This document shows, in pieces, positions 60,989-64,000 of a stretch of 64,000 nucleotides of DNA. Source of the stretch: Aquitalea magnusonii (GTDB taxonomy: Bacteria > Pseudomonadota > Gammaproteobacteria > Burkholderiales > Chromobacteriaceae); contig NZ_AP018823.1 of NCBI RefSeq assembly GCF_002217795.2, positions 930,001 through 994,000 on the forward strand, given 5' to 3'. Under the pieces are notes generated by a model. That model did no database searches and was not told the origin of the DNA. It worked only from the letters and a program-made list of their open reading frames with translations. Positions within the stretch are counted from its first letter, which is position 1. Every line of letters starts with the position of its first letter. Position numbers and translations under genes: made by a program.

Positions 60989-61343
60989 GGCGGGCCGCAG
61001 GCTCTGCTCCGCGGCGGCTGCGGGCGCGGCCTGAGCGTCATTTCCAGCCAGACCCGGCCGGAGAGGCCAGGACAGCACGGTGCCTGGCGGGTTTGGCAGC
61101 CTGCTTGTTGTTCGGTTAAATCTCGATAAACCAGGATTTAAGGCGTAAAAGAAGGGGTATCAAGGGAATTATCCAGTTTCATGCTGGACGGGTCATGCTG
61201 TCCTGTTCGTGCTGAGGGCGGCACGCGCGGCGCTGCTGTCATACCTGCCCGATCAAAACAGCTACCGCAAGGCCTGTTTTCTTTCTATAACCGTGATATT
61301 GGGAGCGAGTAGTTTTCATTGGTTAATTAAAAGTTGAGCAAAC
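60989..61343. other. Intergenic region before the chemoreceptor
   Basis: About 355 bases. The last 80 bases are AT-rich (TGGTTAATTAAAAGTTGAGC precedes the receptor start) and should carry its promoter. I did not find a reliable sigma-28 consensus. Confidence 0.4.
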
Positions 61344-63533
61344 ATGACAAACACAAGGCGGTCACCGTGGAAGGTTTTCCTGTTTGCCCGCTTGTGCTAC
61401 CTGCTGCTTGGCTTGGCCATGGTGCTGATTGCCAGCGAATGGGCCATGCAGCGCTGGTCTGCCGGTCGTCTGGCCACTGCGCGCGAGCAGCTGATCCAGC
61501 AAGAAGCCATGCCGCAACTGGAGCATAAGCAAAGGCAGTTGCAGGACATGTTTGACACCATGTATGAAAACACCCGCACCATCAGCCTGATGCCCAGCGT
61601 GCGGCAAATCCGTGGTGGCAACCGGGTGGATGACAAAGAAGATGTGGTGGCCAACCACCGCTTTACCGCCGATGCCTTCCTCACCGTGCAGCAGGTGTTC
61701 AACAATCTGGTCAGCCGTACCCGCGTGTCAGAAGTTTATGCTGTGATGGACGGGCTGGATTTCAAAAAAGGCCAAGTGCCTTTTTTCATGTTTGATACCG
61801 TTCGGCTGGAGCCGGAAGGCGGGAAAAAAGACGAGGACGAAGCCAAAAGCAAGGACCCGGACGTCCCCGAGCAACTGGAAGATGAGGAATACAGCTATTT
61901 CCCCACCCAGATGGCCGAGCTGAAGGCATCACACCCGCGCTTTGATTTCAAGGTGCTGGATGACATCCCGGCAGTCACTTCGCCGCTGATGCGCACCTGC
62001 GACAATACCCAGTACTACTCCAAATCCCAGTGCAATGTGTACGACGCTGCCGGCTTCCTCTATTCCGTGCCGGTTTACGATATGCAGCACCAGTTCATCG
62101 GCGTGGTGTCGTCCATCGTGCGCGCCAATGTGTTCGAGGCCGCATTGCTGAATATGCCGTACCTGGTTCTTACCCCCAAAGACAGGGAAGCAGCGGCCAA
62201 AACCGGGCTGAAAATGCCGCAGGAGGCGGGTAATTTTGCGCTGGTCAACGCGGAGCGCGGCATTCGTATTTTCGACCGTCGCAATACCGTGCTGCCCGAT
62301 TTGCTCAGTGGCAAACAACAGGCCGCGACGCTGGGTGGTGCCTGGCTCAGCCTGCCGCTGAAAATTCACAGCGACAAGCCATGGACGCTGTATTACTACC
62401 TGACCCCGGCGCAACTGGAGCGGCAACTGGCGCCCTTGTATGCCAGTCAGCGCAATACCATGCTGGTGGTGCGGCTGGTGCTGGGCCTGCTGTTTCTGTT
62501 TGGGCTGTTTGTGGTGTACCGCCAGTACCAAACCTTCAAGCAGATTTACGACCTGCGCCGTATCGAGTCCACCATGATTGCCGTGGCGGAAAACTTCGAC
62601 CTCACCCTGCGGGTGGAAGGCTTGTGCAGCAAGCAGGCAGCCAGGGCCGGCGAGGCCCTCAATCGCCTGTTGCACGCTTTGCAGGATGGCATGTTGCAAG
62701 TGGAAACCTGCCTGCAGGCGGTGGTGGAGGCCAATCGTAATATGGGCGTCACCTCGGAGCATTTGAGCACGGTGGCCGAAACCGGGGAGCGAGCGTCGCA
62801 GCATATCGACCAGTCCTTGCAACAATTGAACGGCGGCATGCTGGACATCCTGCGCAAGGTGGACAAGGCCGCCACGCTGTGTAGCGATTCGGCAGAGCGT
62901 GCGCACCAGAACAAGTCCATCATTCATACCGCGCTGAATGACATCCGCTCGGTGTCCGCCGCCGTGGGCCAAACCGCCAACTGTCTGCATCAGCTGCAGG
63001 ACTCCAGTGCCGCCATTACCAGGATTGTCGGCGTTATCGAATCGCTGGCCGAGCAAACCAATTTGCTGGCGCTCAATGCCGCCATCGAGGCCGCGCGTGC
63101 CGGTGAGGCCGGGCGCGGCTTTGCCGTGGTGGCTGACGAAGTGCGCAAGCTGGCCGATTCCACCAGCCGTTCTACTGGCGAAATCGAGACCATCGTCAAA
63201 TCCATTGGCAGTCAGGTACAGCTTGCCGTGGCCGACATGCAGCAAGTGGAAGACAGCGTGGCCACCAGTGTGGACAACATCAATCGGGCCGGTGAGTCGG
63301 TGCAAACCATCAGCCAGCAGGCGAGCGAGGTGGTGCAACTGGTGGGTGGGGTCAGCCAGAATGTGGCCGAGCAACAACAAAGCTGCGCCGAACTGGCCGA
63401 GGACGTGAGCGGTATTGCCGGCGGTGCTTCGGAAACCCGCAGCGAGGCTGATGCCACCGGCCAGGCACTGGCCGAACTGGACCGGCAGGTGGCACAGATT
63501 CATGGCATTGTCAGCCGCTTCCGCCTGCGCTGA
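61344..63533 (+). CDS. Methyl-accepting chemotaxis protein
   Basis: A 729-residue receptor with membrane segment 1 at about 13-33, a long periplasmic domain (34-375) that looks like a dCache-type sensor (FLYSVPVYDMQHQFIGVVSS, FALVNAERGIRIFD), membrane segment 2 at about 376-397 (MLVVRLVLGLLFLFGLFVVY), a HAMP-like region and a cytoplasmic signalling helix pair. The highly conserved tip SLAEQTNLLALNAAIEAARAG, then GRGFAVVADEVRKLA, is at about 567-605. The periplasmic domain contains a very charged insert (EGGKKDEDEAKSKD) near 155. The ligand is unknown. It would signal through CheA/CheW. Confidence 0.88.
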   Translation: MTNTRRSPWKVFLFARLCYLLLGLAMVLIASEWAMQRWSAGRLATAREQLIQQEAMPQLEHKQRQLQDMFDTMYENTRTISLMPSVRQIRGGNRVDDKEDVVANHRFTADAFLTVQQVFNNLVSRTRVSEVYAVMDGLDFKKGQVPFFMFDTVRLEPEGGKKDEDEAKSKDPDVPEQLEDEEYSYFPTQMAELKASHPRFDFKVLDDIPAVTSPLMRTCDNTQYYSKSQCNVYDAAGFLYSVPVYDMQHQFIGVVSSIVRANVFEAALLNMPYLVLTPKDREAAAKTGLKMPQEAGNFALVNAERGIRIFDRRNTVLPDLLSGKQQAATLGGAWLSLPLKIHSDKPWTLYYYLTPAQLERQLAPLYASQRNTMLVVRLVLGLLFLFGLFVVYRQYQTFKQIYDLRRIESTMIAVAENFDLTLRVEGLCSKQAARAGEALNRLLHALQDGMLQVETCLQAVVEANRNMGVTSEHLSTVAETGERASQHIDQSLQQLNGGMLDILRKVDKAATLCSDSAERAHQNKSIIHTALNDIRSVSAAVGQTANCLHQLQDSSAAITRIVGVIESLAEQTNLLALNAAIEAARAGEAGRGFAVVADEVRKLADSTSRSTGEIETIVKSIGSQVQLAVADMQQVEDSVATSVDNINRAGESVQTISQQASEVVQLVGGVSQNVAEQQQSCAELAEDVSGIAGGASETRSEADATGQALAELDRQVAQIHGIVSRFRLR

Positions 63534-63683
63534 CCATCACGGTGGCCGGACCATACGGCCGCCCTACTCCCGATGGGGTATGGCAATGTGGTGTGACTGC
63601 ATTTATGTTCGACTGCACCGGGCTGTGTAGCATGGCCAGTCAGCAAGGCATACCAACAAAACTTTATCTGCTGTCCTTACAGC

Positions 63684-64000
63684 ATGAACCAGGGTTATCG
63701 CAGCATGGTTGCTCCCGCAAGAACCCGTTTCATCCGGCTGGTGGTCTGTGCTTATTGCGTGCTGGCCCTGCTGTGGATATTGCTGTCTGACAGTCTGCTT
63801 TCCTTGCTGGCCAATGCCGATACCATGTTGCAGCTCTCAACCTGGAAGGGCGTTGTGTTTGTCCTGATGACGGCGGTGATGCTGTATTTTTCCCTGCATG
63901 CGGTTCCCGCCGTGGAACGCAGCCCGGCTGCCGGCCTGCTGGAAAACTGGTCGGAACGCATGTCGCGCCCGCGAATTCCGCCCTGGCTGGCTTACCTGTT
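63684..64000 (+). CDS. Membrane sensor protein, N-terminal part (runs off window)
   Basis: From ATG 63684 the frame is open to the window end for 105 codons. Two hydrophobic segments occur (FIRLVVCAYCVLALLWILLS and VVFVLMTAVMLYFSLHAV), separated by a short loop ADTMLQLSTWKG. This two-helix N-terminus, with ALLWILLSDSLL and WKGVVFVL, is common in sensor proteins that continue into PAS, GGDEF, EAL or histidine kinase domains. The start could instead be ATG 63705. The output domain lies outside the window. Confidence 0.55.
   Translation, partial: MNQGYRSMVAPARTRFIRLVVCAYCVLALLWILLSDSLLSLLANADTMLQLSTWKGVVFVLMTAVMLYFSLHAVPAVERSPAAGLLENWSERMSRPRIPPWLAYL

Noticed and set aside
61929..63503. Long minus-strand reading frame opposite the chemoreceptor
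   Set aside because: Antisense shadow; composition is typical of reverse-frame translation and there is no ribosome-binding site.
1..64000. CRISPR arrays, rRNA genes and intact tRNA genes
   Set aside because: I scanned for regularly spaced repeats, rRNA-like blocks and complete tRNA cloverleaf ends (TTCGAATC with CCA) and found none apart from the 3' fragment at 28438.

Overview
The window looks like GC-rich chromosomal DNA of a motile, heterotrophic betaproteobacterium. A member of the Chromobacteriaceae (Chromobacterium, Aquitalea or Vogesella type) is my best guess. This is inferred from gene content (tandem cheV with cheY/cheZ, FlgP/FlgT, EutBC with an APC-type ethanolamine permease, a VgrG-linked type VI effector module, many LysR/AraC/MocR regulators) and not from any marker gene. 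No rRNA, complete tRNA, CRISPR array or replication origin was found.

Layout. 1-4310 (minus strand): a type VI secretion (T6SS) effector module. It holds a vgrG broken by an internal deletion, a 696-aa two-domain peptidoglycan hydrolase, and three small secreted-type ORFs, AT-rich and tightly packed, that look like immunity genes or their remnants. 4311-7324: IS-end-like repeats, a small secreted ORF, and TetR and AraC regulators. 7603-14557 (plus strand): etfBA, then an acyl-CoA dehydrogenase pair in which the first subunit lacks the catalytic glutamate, an acetoacetate-decarboxylase-family protein, a small overlapping ORF and a coniferyl-aldehyde-type aldehyde dehydrogenase. This reads as an unassigned acyl-CoA or aldehyde oxidation pathway. 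14581-25108: a degraded di-haem peroxidase remnant, a YheS-like ABC-F protein, small metabolic genes with adjacent regulators, a PAS protein beside an EAL remnant, and an SDR pair. 25320-28500: a mobile/junk zone with a deleted IS5-type element, an AT-rich alpha/beta hydrolase, a frameshifted IS481-type element and a possible tRNA-Ser 3' fragment followed by a terminator. 28582-29529: repeats, an SMR efflux gene and a hypothetical ORF.

30015-35236 is an iron-acquisition operon behind a Fur-box-like palindrome: TonB-dependent siderophore receptor, siderophore esterase, two small membrane proteins and a PepSY membrane protein, all overlapping or nearly so. 35345-38537 (minus) is a chemotaxis block: two cheV genes, cheY and cheZ. 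Then come a lipoprotein, a PAS-PAS-GGDEF-EAL protein, and an ethanolamine catabolism unit (permease, EutB, EutC) divergent from an EutR-like regulator. A MocR regulator and a LysE exporter diverge around a clear operator cluster. Next are a cysteine hydrolase, EamA exporter, GlxA-type regulator, flgP-flgT behind a good FliA-type promoter, a GNAT protein, pbpG, uvrB, the divergent yfeH/yfeR pair, a secreted histidine phosphatase, a YkgJ protein, a chemoreceptor and the start of another membrane sensor.

The strongest leads for something not well described are the acyl-CoA dehydrogenase pair with its neighbours and the dual-domain T6SS effector with an altered M23 motif beside a collapsed vgrG.
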